Shown: in pieces, positions 37,864-48,195 of the stretch
How positions within the stretch are numbered: the first letter of the stretch is position 1
Layout: each line of letters opens with the position of its first letter
DNA from: Tubiluchus corallicola
Taxonomy: Eukaryota > Priapulida > Priapulimorpha > Priapulimorphida > Tubiluchidae
DNA length: 64,000 bases
Reading direction: 5' to 3'
NCBI GenBank assembly: GCA_030141605.1
Contig: JAQGDQ010000107.1
Coordinates: 505,265-569,264, forward strand
Made by a program: the position numbers and the translations under genes
Notes under the pieces: model-generated
Databases searched by the model: none
The model's input: the letters and a program-made list of their open reading frames with translations, nothing else
Told to the model about the DNA's origin: nothing

Positions 37864-38825
37864 CTACTTTTTCTCCTTTAGTTCTTTTTCGTATTTTACT
37901 TGTTGTCCTCCATTCGTTTCGGGATCTGCAGGTTGGCAGTTGCATTTCTTAATTTGCATAAAGAGACGATAATTGTTCTGCCAGTCTTTTAAAGGGCACA
38001 CGAGTATCCCTCCTGCAGTGACTGCTGAATAAAACGTGAAATTTGCATTGTAGTGGAGCTCAGTGTACGACTCAGTTAGTGATCTGAGTACATCCTTTTC
38101 TGCTTCACTGTAACTCAAATCAACAAATGAGAACTTCATTAAGTTAGGCAATGTGTGATTCCAGAGCCTGCATTCTATTTGACATTTATTCCTGTACTCT
38201 GTGTCAATTCCGCCTTTCTCCACACAGTTCTTCTCACATGTTGCTTGACAATAGTCGTAATCTTTAACTGGAGAATGCCGGCGTTTTCTGGTGGGCCTTT
38301 TCTTCTTTCTGGATTTGCATATTGCTATGCAGTTGGTTTGACATACTTCCGGGTCGTGAGTAGCATCACACAGACTTGCACAGTCTCCCAAGCATTCTTC
38401 AAATGAAGTAGGAGAAACTGTTGTTGTTGTTCTTGTTGTTGGTAAGCTCCTTGTTGTTGTTCTTGTGGGCAATAGAGTTGTTCTGTTCAGCTCATAAGGT
38501 TGACAGTTTTGCGAACACTTTCTTCTGCATTTCCGTTCTTCACTACACTTCATATCATCAATACATGGACCTGCACAATAGTCATGTCACATTACCCGCA
38601 GTCTTGCTTGCAGATTGTTTCTGAGCTAATAGAACACATTTCATCCAAATCATAAGCTGAGAATATTCCTGTGTTAATTTTAAACTCACTTTGAAAACCG
38701 TCAACTGGACGAGCAAAATCGCAAACATCAGAACTGTTTGAACAGAATAGTTCAAATCCCCAAGTTTCAATGGTAAACAGGAGAAAGTTTAGCAATATTA
38801 ATGCATAAGATTTAGAATCGCACAA
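37864..38825 (-). pseudogene. Cysteine-rich secreted protein gene, copy A (apparently broken)
   Basis: Two minus-strand frames. 38825-38592 encodes a hydrophobic leader (ALILLNFLLFTIETWG) and a domain with CSNSSDVCDFARPVDGF and MCSISSETICKQDC. 38553-37864 encodes CSEERKCRRKCSQNCQPY, a Thr/Pro-rich linker (TTTRSLPTTRTTTTVSPTS), CLGDCASLCDATHDPEVC with a basic RKKKRPTRKRR stretch, more paired cysteines, and a C-terminal part without membrane segment. The frames are separated near 38575 by a stop and a shift that could be removed only by an implausibly short intron. By alignment with copy B the original ATG (plus-strand cat near 38847) is followed by a stop after an indel. Both lesions suggest a pseudogene, or sequencing error. 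The family is not recognised; secretion is inferred from the leader. Confidence 0.55.
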
Positions 38826-38834
38826 ATTAACAAA

Positions 38835-39411
38835 TTAACAAAAACCTCATTGTTGTAACAGACGATTCAGAAGTTTCTCTAAATTAATTATTATATTCTC
38901 ATTTATAAGCACTTTAGACTTTGGAATTACAAATTTAGTTTACTGCATCTTTTTTGTTCGTTGTTCTCACTAAACAGTAGGATCAGAAATGTGGATTGTT
39001 TTCTTAATGGAATGAACTTGAAAACAATGCTAAACATGTTTGTTCTTTCTTCATTGTTTTCAAGAAGTTCCCAGGTTTGCTGCAATGAATAATACAGGTG
39101 GCCAATTTTGATCGAAATGCGTTGGACAATGAATTTCGAATTATCAAGAAATTGACGATACGCAACAATGTAAATAGCTTTAACTTTCTAAGATTACCCA
39201 TCTAGATGATTAAAAATACTTGCTTATAAAAACAACAATCTAAATGTCAAAATAAACAAAATGATGGAAAAATTAACAGAAAATCTTGTTAGTCGAAAAG
39301 TGGGGATTAATATCTACAAGAGATCAGTGTTTGAAATAACAGGACATCTGTGAAAACAATAAAGCACATTTATTACAGCGATAGTTTGAACACGTGAAGT
39401 TCAAAATTTTG
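38835..39411. other. Spacer between cysteine-rich gene and LRR gene 1
   Basis: Non-coding AT-rich sequence, closely matched by the corresponding spacer at 48610-49169 and so part of the duplicated segment. It contains the 3' UTR end of LRR gene 1: plus-strand TTTATT at 39369-39374 is an AATAAA on the minus strand, about 40 bases after the stop. Confidence 0.7.
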
Positions 39412-42400
39412 CTACATGTAATTAAAAGTTAAATATCTAGCCAATAGGAGCAGATGCCACGCTACCAGTTGAACAGAATTTCCAGAATTTACAATGGCCG
39501 GCGTTGTGTGCGAAACTTTCTTCATTGAACAATTAAAATCTGTTAGCTTTAAGTCTTCATGATTTACTCTTGGTACCCAGCAATCTACAAAAGAGTGTTT
39601 CCATTTCACCTTCATCATCCAAACAGCATCACAGTCACAAATGAGTCTGCTTTCTAACAGTTGGAAAGACACATTCTCCGGTTTAACTTTTCTGTATAAG
39701 GTAGGCTTAGACATGTGCTGTATTTTTGAACCTACAAACGAGATTTGAGTGATGTTACGATTATATCTGAGATCCAGATTTGCCACCGCTAGCTGAGTGC
39801 ACGACAAGAAAGAAATTGACTTCAAAATGCCTACATAATAAAATGCTTTTGGATCAATTGACACAAGAAAAGGATTATCATCCACCACAAAATGTTCTAT
39901 AAAACCATATCGTAAGTCATTTTGCACTAGAGTTGTTATAGCTGATTGTCGTAGCACTAGTTTTGTGACTTTTCTTTCTGACAGTAGCCACATAGGAAGC
40001 CGACTGTCTTCGTAATTGAAGATAACTAAGCCATAGATGGATGTTTTAATCTCTGCTGTTATCTGCCGCATCACAACATGGTCAATTCTTCCAACCTGGC
40101 CGCAGTGAAGTTCACAAGGATCTTCAGAGAATACGGTGCAACTGCTTACACTGATACTGCACGTTCTGCTGGGATATATTACGGTTGGTCTAGGTGGCTG
40201 ATCACATTCAATCATATCAATATTCATCTCTGTGTGAGGTATTTTAGGTTCATAACAGTCAACTTCTCTGGAAGCCCAGTTAACCTGAAACATCCAGCGC
40301 ATGTAACAGTCACAAATCAGCCTGCTTCCCAAGAGAGCAAAATGTACGTTGAAGCGTTTGACATCTGGGTGCAGGAAAGGCTTTGACATCCGCTCGATTT
40401 TTGATCCCTGAGTGAAGTTGATGGAACTGAGCAAGGGACAATTCCACAAATCCAGATTAGCTGTTTCCAATGCTTCACAAGCAACAAAGGTCACTGATCT
40501 CAAACGCTGTAGTCGAGAGAAAGCTTTGTGATGAACTTTCTTTAAGACTTTGCTGTAGTTCATGATGAAGTATTCAAGGCTGGGTGGCAGATCATTCTCA
40601 GATAGATTAACAAATGCAGATTTTTCAAATATTAGAGCTGTTACGTTTTTTTGGTCAAGAAACTTGTTTGGTAGCTTTTCGTCTTTGTAAAAATAGATTT
40701 TTAATTCTGATGGGACGTCTGTAATATGATTTACAATTTTTACCAATCTCCTGGAATTCATCTTGCTATCAGAGATGTTCGAAATGTCTGTGTCACCACA
40801 AACCAGTTTGCAGGGCAATAGTGAAATCGCAACACAAGTAGTTTTCTCAAAACTGCATTGTTGTCCAGGTGGGCAAATGTCTGCAATAGTTAATTCAGTC
40901 GTACTAATTAACCCATTTTCCTTTAGTTTTGCATTTGGAAGATGTTCACAGTCCACTTCCGATTTTTCCCAAAATTCAGCTATCCACGTCATCCGGCAGT
41001 CGCAAATTAGAGGACTTTTGAAAAAGAAAAGGCTAAAGTCCTTGGTAATGTTTGAATGAAAGTTTGGCTTATCCATCGTGGTGATATTCGTGAATTCTAT
41101 GTGTAGCCGTTTCAATTTTTCTAGCTTGTCCAGCGACAATTTCAGCTCGCTCAAACTTGGGCAATTTAAGATCACGATTTCACGTAAATGTATTAAATTG
41201 TTATAAGCGAACTGATTGATACGCCTCAATGCTGCGAAATTGGCGATTTTAACCCTTTCGACATGTGATGCATTCAGGAAGTGTGCTCCAATTTGGCGAA
41301 CGTCTTCCATTATTACTAGTTCGACATTAGCGATACTGAAGCCATCTAGAAAGTTCTTGGGAATTTCGTCATAATACAGCCTTTCCATAACAAAACTATC
41401 CACTTTTGGACGATTACCCTCTTTAAGTTTTGTCTTCAGCTTCTCCCACAATGTCTCATTATGTCTTGAGTCGCCAAACCGGCACCTCACTTCATATTTC
41501 TCACCCTCCGGTTTTTCAAGAATGAATCTTTTACAACGTGGAAAGAAATTCTCCCAAGTTGAGTTGGTCGTTCTATTCTTCACTGAACAATTAAAATCTG
41601 TTAGCTTTAAGTTTTCATGATTTACTCTTGGTACCCAGCAATCTACAAAAGAGTGTTTCCATTTTACCTTCATCATCCAAACAGCATCACAGTCACAAAT
41701 GAGTCTGCTTTCTAACAGTTGGAAAGACACATTCTCCGGTTTAACTTTTCTGTATAAGGTAGGCTTAGACATGTGCTGTATTTTTGAACCTACAAACGAG
41801 ATTTGAGTGATGTTACGATTATATCTGAGATCCAGATTTGCCACCGCCAGCTGAGTGCACGACAAGAAAGAAATTGACTTCAAAATGCCTACATAATAAA
41901 ATGCTTTTGGATCAATTGACACAAGAAAAGGATTATCATCCACCACAAAATGTTCTATAAAACCATATCGTAAGTCATTTTGCACTAGAGTTGTTATAGC
42001 TGATTGTCGTAGCACTAGTTTTGTGACTTTTCTTTCTGACAGTAGCCACATAGGAAGCCGACTGTCTTCGTAATTGAAGATAACTAAGCCATAGATGGAT
42101 GTTTTAATCTCTGCTGTTATGTGCCGCATCACAACATGGTCAATTCTTCCAACCTGGCCGCAGTGAAGTTCACAAGGATCTTCAGAGAATACGGTGCAAC
42201 TGCTTACACTGATACTGCACGTTCTGCTGGGATATATTACGGTTGGTCTAGGTGGCTGATCACATTCAATCATATCAATATTCATCTCTGTGTGAGGTAT
42301 TTTAGGTTCATAACAGTCAACTTCTCTGGAAGCCCAGTTAACCTGAAACATCCAGCGCATGTAACAGTCACAAATCAGCCTGCTTCCCAAGAGAGCAAAA

Positions 42401-43704
42401 TGTACGTTGAAGCGTTTGACATCTGGGTGCAGGAAAGGCTTTGACATCCGCTCGATTTTTGATCCCTGAGTAAAGATGATTGAACTGAGCAAGGGACAAT
42501 TCCACAAATCCAGATTAGCTGTTTCCAATGCTTCACAAGCAACAAAGGTCACTGATCTCAAACGCTTTAGTCGAGAGAAAGCTTTGTGATGAACTTTCTT
42601 TAAGACTTTGCTGTAGTTCATGGTGAAGTATTCAATGCTTGGTGGCAGATCATTCTCAGATAGATTAACAAATGCAGATTTTTCAAATATTAGAGCTGTT
42701 ACGTTTTTTTGGTCAAGAAACTTGTTTGGTAGCTTTTCGTCTTTGTAAAAATAGATTTTTAATTCTGATGGGACGTCTGTAATATGATTTACAATTTTTA
42801 CCAATCTCCTGGAATTCATCTTGCTATCAGAGATGTTCGAAATGTCTGCATCACCACAAACCAGTTTGCAGGGCAATAGTGAAAGGGCAACACAAGTAGT
42901 TTTCTCAAAACTGCATTGTTGTCCAGGTGGGCAAATGTCTGCAATAGTTAATTCAGTCGTACTAATTAACCCATTTTCCTTTAGTTTTGCATTTGGAAGA
43001 TGTTCACAGTCCACTTCCGATTTTTCCCAAAATTCAGCTATCCACGTCATCCGGCAGTCGCAAATTAGAGGACTTTTGAAAAAGAAAAGGCTAAAGTCCT
43101 TGGTAATGTTTGAATGAAAGTTTGGCTTATCCATCGTGGTGATATTCGTGAATTCTATGTGTAGACGTTCCAATTTTTCTAGCTTGTCCAGCGACAATTT
43201 CAGCTCGCTCAAACTTGGGCAATTTAAGATCACGATTTCACGTAAATGTATTAAATTGTTATAAGCGAACTGCTTGATACGCCTCAATGCTGCGAAATTG
43301 GCGATTTTAACCCTTTCGACATGTGATGCGTTCAGGAAGTGTGCTCCAATTTGGCGAACGTCTTCCATTATTACTAGTTCGACATTAGCGATACTGAAGC
43401 CATCTAGAAAGTTCTTGGGAATTTCGTCATAATACAGCCTTTCCATAACAAAACTATCCACTTTTGGACGATTACCCTCTTTAAGTTTTGTCTTCAGCTT
43501 CTCCCACAATGTCTCGTTATGTCTTGAGTCGTCAAACCGGCACCTCACTTCATATTTCTCACCCTGAGGTTTTTCATGAATGAATCTTTTACAACGTGGA
43601 AAGAAATTCTCCCAAGTTGAGTTAGTCGTTTCTACTACTCTACTATTAAGCACATTAATCGCAAGAAAGAGAAAACATTGAATTACGAATTGGTGGCAGT
43701 TCAT
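39412..43704 (-). CDS. LRR gene 1: secreted, probably GPI-anchored protein with six LRR-LRRCT modules
   Basis: Intronless frame of 1430 codons from the ATG at 43704, chosen because MNCHQFVIQCFLFLAINVLN matches the leader of LRR gene 2; an in-frame ATG 14 codons upstream would spoil the signal peptide. Three module types follow one another and the trio is then repeated (686 codons per repeat, second start near residue 714). Module A opens with NSTWENFFPRCKRF, has irregular leucine-rich repeats (FLDGFSIANVELVIMEDV, LIHLREIVILNCPSLSELKL) and closes with an LRRCT-like LICDCRMTWI...VDC. Module B starts at CSFEKTTC...CKLVCG and closes with LICDCYMRWM...VDC. Module C starts at CSISVSSC...CELHCG and closes with LICDCDAVWM...VDC. 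The C-terminus (SGNSVQLVAWHLLLLARYLTF) is a hydrophobic tail without cytoplasmic part, as in GPI signals. Many NxS/T sites fit an extracellular protein. The binding partner is unknown. Confidence 0.85.
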   Translation of the reverse strand: MNCHQFVIQCFLFLAINVLNSRVVETTNSTWENFFPRCKRFIHEKPQGEKYEVRCRFDDSRHNETLWEKLKTKLKEGNRPKVDSFVMERLYYDEIPKNFLDGFSIANVELVIMEDVRQIGAHFLNASHVERVKIANFAALRRIKQFAYNNLIHLREIVILNCPSLSELKLSLDKLEKLERLHIEFTNITTMDKPNFHSNITKDFSLFFFKSPLICDCRMTWIAEFWEKSEVDCEHLPNAKLKENGLISTTELTIADICPPGQQCSFEKTTCVALSLLPCKLVCGDADISNISDSKMNSRRLVKIVNHITDVPSELKIYFYKDEKLPNKFLDQKNVTALIFEKSAFVNLSENDLPPSIEYFTMNYSKVLKKVHHKAFSRLKRLRSVTFVACEALETANLDLWNCPLLSSIIFTQGSKIERMSKPFLHPDVKRFNVHFALLGSRLICDCYMRWMFQVNWASREVDCYEPKIPHTEMNIDMIECDQPPRPTVIYPSRTCSISVSSCTVFSEDPCELHCGQVGRIDHVVMRHITAEIKTSIYGLVIFNYEDSRLPMWLLSERKVTKLVLRQSAITTLVQNDLRYGFIEHFVVDDNPFLVSIDPKAFYYVGILKSISFLSCTQLAVANLDLRYNRNITQISFVGSKIQHMSKPTLYRKVKPENVSFQLLESRLICDCDAVWMMKVKWKHSFVDCWVPRVNHENLKLTDFNCSVKNRTTNSTWENFFPRCKRFILEKPEGEKYEVRCRFGDSRHNETLWEKLKTKLKEGNRPKVDSFVMERLYYDEIPKNFLDGFSIANVELVIMEDVRQIGAHFLNASHVERVKIANFAALRRINQFAYNNLIHLREIVILNCPSLSELKLSLDKLEKLKRLHIEFTNITTMDKPNFHSNITKDFSLFFFKSPLICDCRMTWIAEFWEKSEVDCEHLPNAKLKENGLISTTELTIADICPPGQQCSFEKTTCVAISLLPCKLVCGDTDISNISDSKMNSRRLVKIVNHITDVPSELKIYFYKDEKLPNKFLDQKNVTALIFEKSAFVNLSENDLPPSLEYFIMNYSKVLKKVHHKAFSRLQRLRSVTFVACEALETANLDLWNCPLLSSINFTQGSKIERMSKPFLHPDVKRFNVHFALLGSRLICDCYMRWMFQVNWASREVDCYEPKIPHTEMNIDMIECDQPPRPTVIYPSRTCSISVSSCTVFSEDPCELHCGQVGRIDHVVMRQITAEIKTSIYGLVIFNYEDSRLPMWLLSERKVTKLVLRQSAITTLVQNDLRYGFIEHFVVDDNPFLVSIDPKAFYYVGILKSISFLSCTQLAVANLDLRYNRNITQISFVGSKIQHMSKPTLYRKVKPENVSFQLLESRLICDCDAVWMMKVKWKHSFVDCWVPRVNHEDLKLTDFNCSMKKVSHTTPAIVNSGNSVQLVAWHLLLLARYLTFNYM

Positions 43705-43833
43705 TGCATGTAATTCAGAAAACGTGAACGTCTTGCAACCAAACAAAAAAAAACAGACCAGCCATAACGGTATCCACCAGAGTGTACAAAATGTTTATAG
43801 TCGCCATGGCAATGCAGTCGTATCACAAATGGA

Positions 43834-43841
43834 TGACGTCA
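43834..43841. promoter_or_regulatory. Perfect CRE palindrome upstream of LRR gene 1
   Basis: TGACGTCA, the full CREB/ATF consensus, lies 130 bases upstream of the LRR gene 1 ATG. The context CACAAATGGATGACGTCACA resembles CACAAATGTATGACGTCACA upstream of LRR gene 2. Confidence 0.5.
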
Positions 43842-43910
43842 CAGCAACCGAAACGCTCGCACCACACGCTCGCATAGCAGCCATTTCTTGCAGAATCGTA
43901 TATATTAAAA

Positions 43911-44400
43911 ATGTGTATTTTTGGATTCTGATGTAATTGTGCTGCAAAACATAGACGATTTATTTAGCTGGAACGAACTGTCAGCAGTTGCAGATATAGG
44001 CTGGCCTGATTGTTTTAATAGCGGACTATTCGTTTTTGAACCTAATCTTGCCACGTACAGTGAATTGAGGTCATTCGCTCAGTCAGATTCAAGCACATTC
44101 GACGGTGGAGATCAAGGTCTACTAAACCAATATTTTAAAGCCTGGAATACAGAATTTGATAAACGATTGCCATACAGGTATAATGTAGCAGTTAAAGGGA
44201 CTTATGGGTATTTACCAGCTGTGAAGCAGTTTTGAGAAAGTTCACGGTTGCTCATTTCATGGGTCCTAGTAAACCCTGGGACAGTATACGCAGCATTTAT
44301 CACAAGCACATGGCGCCATCTACAGGTGAAACAGACTTTGAATCTGAAACGTTAAATATTTGGTTGTCACTTTACATTCATGAGGTGGAACCGAACTTGC
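43911..44400 (+). pseudogene. Glycogenin fragment with frameshift
   Basis: Frame 1 (about 43911-44223) encodes CVFLDSDVIVLQNIDDLF, ending with a glycosyltransferase-8 DxD-type motif (DSD), then GWPDCFNSGLFVFEP and FDGGDQGLLNQYF, both hallmarks of glycogenin, the self-glucosylating primer of glycogen synthesis. A stop at 44233-44235 is bypassed by a +1 shift to frame 3, which continues with VAHFMGPSKPWDSI, matching the HF-G-KPW motif that follows in glycogenin. The N-terminal part of the enzyme is absent, with a stop just before CVFLD. No introns interrupt the match, so a processed copy is possible. The right limit is uncertain because the frame continues into BEL-3 gag. Confidence 0.8.
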
Positions 44401-47400
44401 CTCATGAATTAGAACTAATAAATAAAGCTAATGTTCAGCAGCACATTCCTACCCGAACAAAACTCAGTCCTGATGCACCTGAATTTGCCACTCGCATACA
44501 TAACAGAAGCAGTGTTCAACAGGCTTCCTTACCTCAACAAGCTTCATACAATGCATTTAGCTGAAACACCCTTTCGCCTCCCACAAATAATTTTGGCGAC
44601 AATAACCAATTAATGGATCTCATTTTGGAAGGTCAGCAGCAGCAGCATTTAAATATGTGTTGTGCGATGCAACTGCCAAATGTGAAGCTAGAGAAATATG
44701 ACGGAAATATTATGAATCTCTGGCACTTTATTCGTCGGTTCGAGACTTCGTTAGAAAATTATGCACATGATGACGGGGCGAGATATACCAGGCTTTTACA
44801 ATTTTGCACGGGCGAAGCAAAACGGGTTGTCGAAAGTTGCAGTTATATGGATCCGCAGATCGCATACAGTCATGCTAAGCAAATGCTTATCGAACGTTTC
44901 GGGTCACCCTTTATTGTAACGCAAGCGTGGTTGGCTAAAATAAATGCGTTTGCAGTCATAAGAAATGATGAAAAAGAAAAACTCAGGGAATTTTCTGACT
45001 TGATGATTGGTTGTGTAGAGACATTAAAGGCCATGGACAATTTAGCCGAAATAAATACACAAACAAGTTTGCTTCAAGTCATTAAGAAACTCCCATTCCA
45101 AGATAAATGGAGAGACGTTGTTACCAAGTTAAATAAACATGATGGCAGAAATCCTACAATTTATGACGTGGTGGGATTTGTCAAAGAGGCGGCTGAAAAA
45201 ATGAACCATCCCGTGTTTGGTGACCTTGCAACCGGTGGTCAAACGAATATTACAAAACGTAACAATAAATTAGCAACTAGGAATTTCGCATGCACTACCT
45301 TTCGAACAAGAAGTTCATCCAGAGAAGAAAAATCAAGTCAAACAGGCGGAACGCCAAAGGATGGAAAATTAAGCAGCTGAGATGTCAGAAAATGTATGTT
45401 CTGCAACCCAGCCGAGCATGTTTCTCTAAAAAACTGTGAACAGTTTACAGAAAAGTGGGATGAGGAGAGACTACAGTTTGCTCGGAAAAGTCGCTTATGT
45501 TTTAACTGCTTACAGAAATGGAACCACAGTGCTGGAAGCTGTTACAAACCAGGCTGTACAAGACAGGGATGCAGAAGAAAACATTCTGCTCTGCTTCATG
45601 ACGCTCTGGAGAAGTGGGTTCCTTCCAATGACGAGAGGTCAGCAATTGTTGAAGCCACAAGTTGCGCTGTCACTACAACCAAACTGTCAACAAGGGCTGT
45701 GCTCCCCATCACTCCGGTAAAGGTACACGTGCAAGGCGGACGTCCAATTCAGACAATGGCTTTGTTGGACCCAGGATCAACTAATACGTTCTGTTCCAAG
45801 GCCATATATGATGAGCTGGGAGCTGTTGGCAAGAAACAAGTCGTGTCACTGACTACAATTGAAAAGAAGCATTAAAAAATAAATGCTTCTGTGACCGAGT
45901 TGTACGTCAGTAAGTTGGATGGATCAAACAAAATGAAACTTCCCTTTGTCTTTGTCAGGCCATCTTTGACGTTGGATGTTGACTATTTGGTAGACGAACA
46001 AGACATTAGTAACTGGCCGCATCTCAAAGATGTTCCTTTGACGCTATCTGATTCACGCGAACTGCAGCTCGGGTTAATTATAGGACAGGACGTCTCTGAT
46101 GCATTGATGCCTTTAGAAACACGCTGTGGGCCAAAAGGAGCTCCGTATGCAACAAGGACTAGACTTGGATGGACATTAAATGGCCTGATAGGAGGCGGCA
46201 ATGAGGACGCTAAAAGGCTGTCAAACAACCTTCTTCAGGCAGAACAGGTTGCCAGCCGGTCTGACCAATTACAGCGACAAGTCGGAAAATTTTGGAAAAT
46301 GGACGCTGTTGACGACAGCATACGGTACTCCCGTGACGATAAGATGGCGCTGCGTATTTGGGAGAAGTCCATCACCAAAAGAAATGGTCACTACGAATTT
46401 TAGATACCTTTTAAGTCTAACGATGACAACATTCCTGACAGTTTTCAAATGGCTTCAAAGAGGTTGGCAAGCCTTCGCTGTAGACTCAGCAAGAACAAGT
46501 TGTTACATGAAAAATACACCCAAGCCATGGCTGATCTGCTCAAAAAGGGATACGCAGAAGAAGTTGTTGAACATGATACGAATGTTGCAACATGGTACTT
46601 GCCACATTTTCCAGTTTTTAACGAGAACAAACCCGAAAAAACTAGGATCGTATTTGATTGTTCAACAACAGAAGATGCAGTCTCTCTCAACATGTTGGAA
46701 CTACAAGGTCCAGATCTGACTAATAAATTGCTTGGTGTCCTGCTACGCTTTAGAGAGTATCCAGTAGTAATCATGGCTGATGTTCGTGAGATGTTTCACC
46801 AGGTGTACGTAGCACCGAAGAATAGGGACATGTTGAGATTTCTCTGGTGGAAGGATGGAAACCTAGATGCTCCACCCTCAACATTTCGAATGACAGTCCA
46901 CCTTTTCGGCGGTGTGTGGTCGCCCAGCGTAGCTTCATTTGCTCTCCAACAGACAGCTAGAGATAATGTCAACTGTTTTGATGAGCATGCATTAAATACG
47001 GTGTTACATAGCGTCTATGTCGACGACCTCCTTAAATCTGTGGAAACTGCAAAAGAAGCAATCGATTGGATGTCAAAATCAATACAAATTCTAGACACTG
47101 GAGATTTTCACTTGACCAAATGGATGAGTAACGACAGAGACGTATTAGCATGTGTGCCAATTGAAGAACGAGGAAAGAACATTAAGAACCTTGATCTAAC
47201 CCAGGACGATCTACCAAATGAACGAGCCTTAGGGGTTAAATGGGATGTCAAAAGTGATATGCTTGGCATTCAGGTTAAGCTGCGAGAAAAGCCTAGCATC
47301 AAGCAGGGACTACTTAGTTCATTAGCAAGCACCTATGATCCCCTAGGCATGGTCTCGCCTTTCATTTTACAAGCGAAAAGACTGTTTCAGAACGAATGCC

Positions 47401-47968
47401 GTATCCAAAAAAAATCATGGGATGATAGACTGGAAGGAGAGACTGAGAAAAGTTGGGATAAATGGAAATCAGATTGTCCCGCACTAGAATACTTTCCGCT
47501 AGACAGATGCCTGAAGCCAAGAGATTTTGGAAGAATTGCTGACTTGCAGCTGCATCACTTCAGTGATGCATCCCAGTATGCTTATGGCACAGTGACTTAT
47601 GCACGGATGGAAAATGCTGACGGAGTTGTACACACAGCATTTGTAATGGCAAAGTCTAGGCTGGCACCTATAAAAGGCCTAACCATACCACACCTTGAGT
47701 TGTGCGCAGCAGTATTAGCCTCAACTGTCGACAAACAACTGAGAAGAGAATTGTCCATACCCATCAGCGAGTCCGTGTTTTGGTGTGACAGCACTATAGT
47801 GCTTCAATACATACGCAACACCACAAGACGTTTCCATACTTTCGTGTAAAATAGAGTGACTACCATACTAGAAACTTCGTCGCCTGTTCAGTGGCATTAT
47901 ATCAGTACTGCAGATAATCCAGCTGATGACGTATCCCGCGGAATGGACGCCAATGCCTTAGTAAAATC
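44400..47968 (+). mobile_element. BEL/Pao LTR retrotransposon BEL-3, no LTRs, cut off in RNase H
   Basis: A BEL/Pao gag-pol in a single reading frame, related to BEL-1 (LLDPGSTNTFCSKAIYDELGA, YVDDLLKS). No LTR or primer-binding site is visible on the left, where the frame is continuous with glycogenin-like sequence. On the right it ends inside the RNase H region at about 47968, where sequence identical to part of the neighbouring cysteine-rich gene begins. Integrase and the 3' LTR are therefore missing. Confidence 0.9.
44613..47968 (+). pseudogene. BEL-3 gag-pol, one frame with four in-frame stops
   Basis: gag starts near MDLILEGQQQQHLN with the conserved LPNVKLEKYDGN and WHFIRRFE motifs. 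Zinc knuckles follow (CMFCNPAEHVSLKNC, LCFNCLQKWNHSAGSC, CTRQGCRRKHSALLH). Protease: ALLDPGSTNTFC. RT: IVFDCSTTEDA, LQGPDLTNKLLGVLLRFR, VIMADVREMFHQVYV and the intact catalytic VYVDDLLKS. RNase H: LHHFSDASQYAYGTVTYAR, TIPHLELCAAVLA and FWCDSTIVLQYI, then ADNPADDVSRGM. All coding pieces are in the same frame, interrupted only by TGA (45378-45380), TAA (45873-45875), TAG (46401-46403) and TAA (47847-47849); no frameshift is needed. Confidence 0.92.
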
Positions 47969-48158
47969 TGGTGGGTCTTTTCTTCTTTCTGGATTTGCAT
48001 ATTGCTATGCAGTTAGTTTGACATACTTCCGGGTCGTGAGTAGCATCACACAAACTTCCGGGGGTTGGCCTCGCTTTACTCTCTTTATTGCTCTTTTTGC
48101 CCTCACATTTTGCAATTCGGGATTTGAGTTTTTTGATGAAAAGGACTAATATTTTCAA
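47969..48158 (-). pseudogene. Fragment of the cysteine-rich gene fused to BEL-3
   Basis: The plus-strand sequence GGTGGGTCTTTTCTTCTTTC onward matches about 38292-38390 almost exactly. On the minus strand it encodes SLCDATHDPEVCQTNCIAIC and RKKKRPTR as in copy A, then is cut off by BEL-3. Sequence beyond about 48055 (toward 48158) does not match copy A and has no recognised content. Confidence 0.75.
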
Positions 48159-48195
48159 ATACTTTCAAGCTAACTGATGCAATGTTACATCTCAC

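Noticed and set aside
38555-38592. Very short intron joining the two frames of cysteine-rich copy A
   Set aside because: A GTAATG...TGCAG stretch of about 25 bases is far below usable intron length; a frameshift is more likely.
40078-43117. Plus-strand frames of about 100 codons repeated inside LRR gene 1 and again in LRR gene 2
   Set aside because: They are shadows of the minus-strand LRR frames, repeated because the gene is internally repeated.
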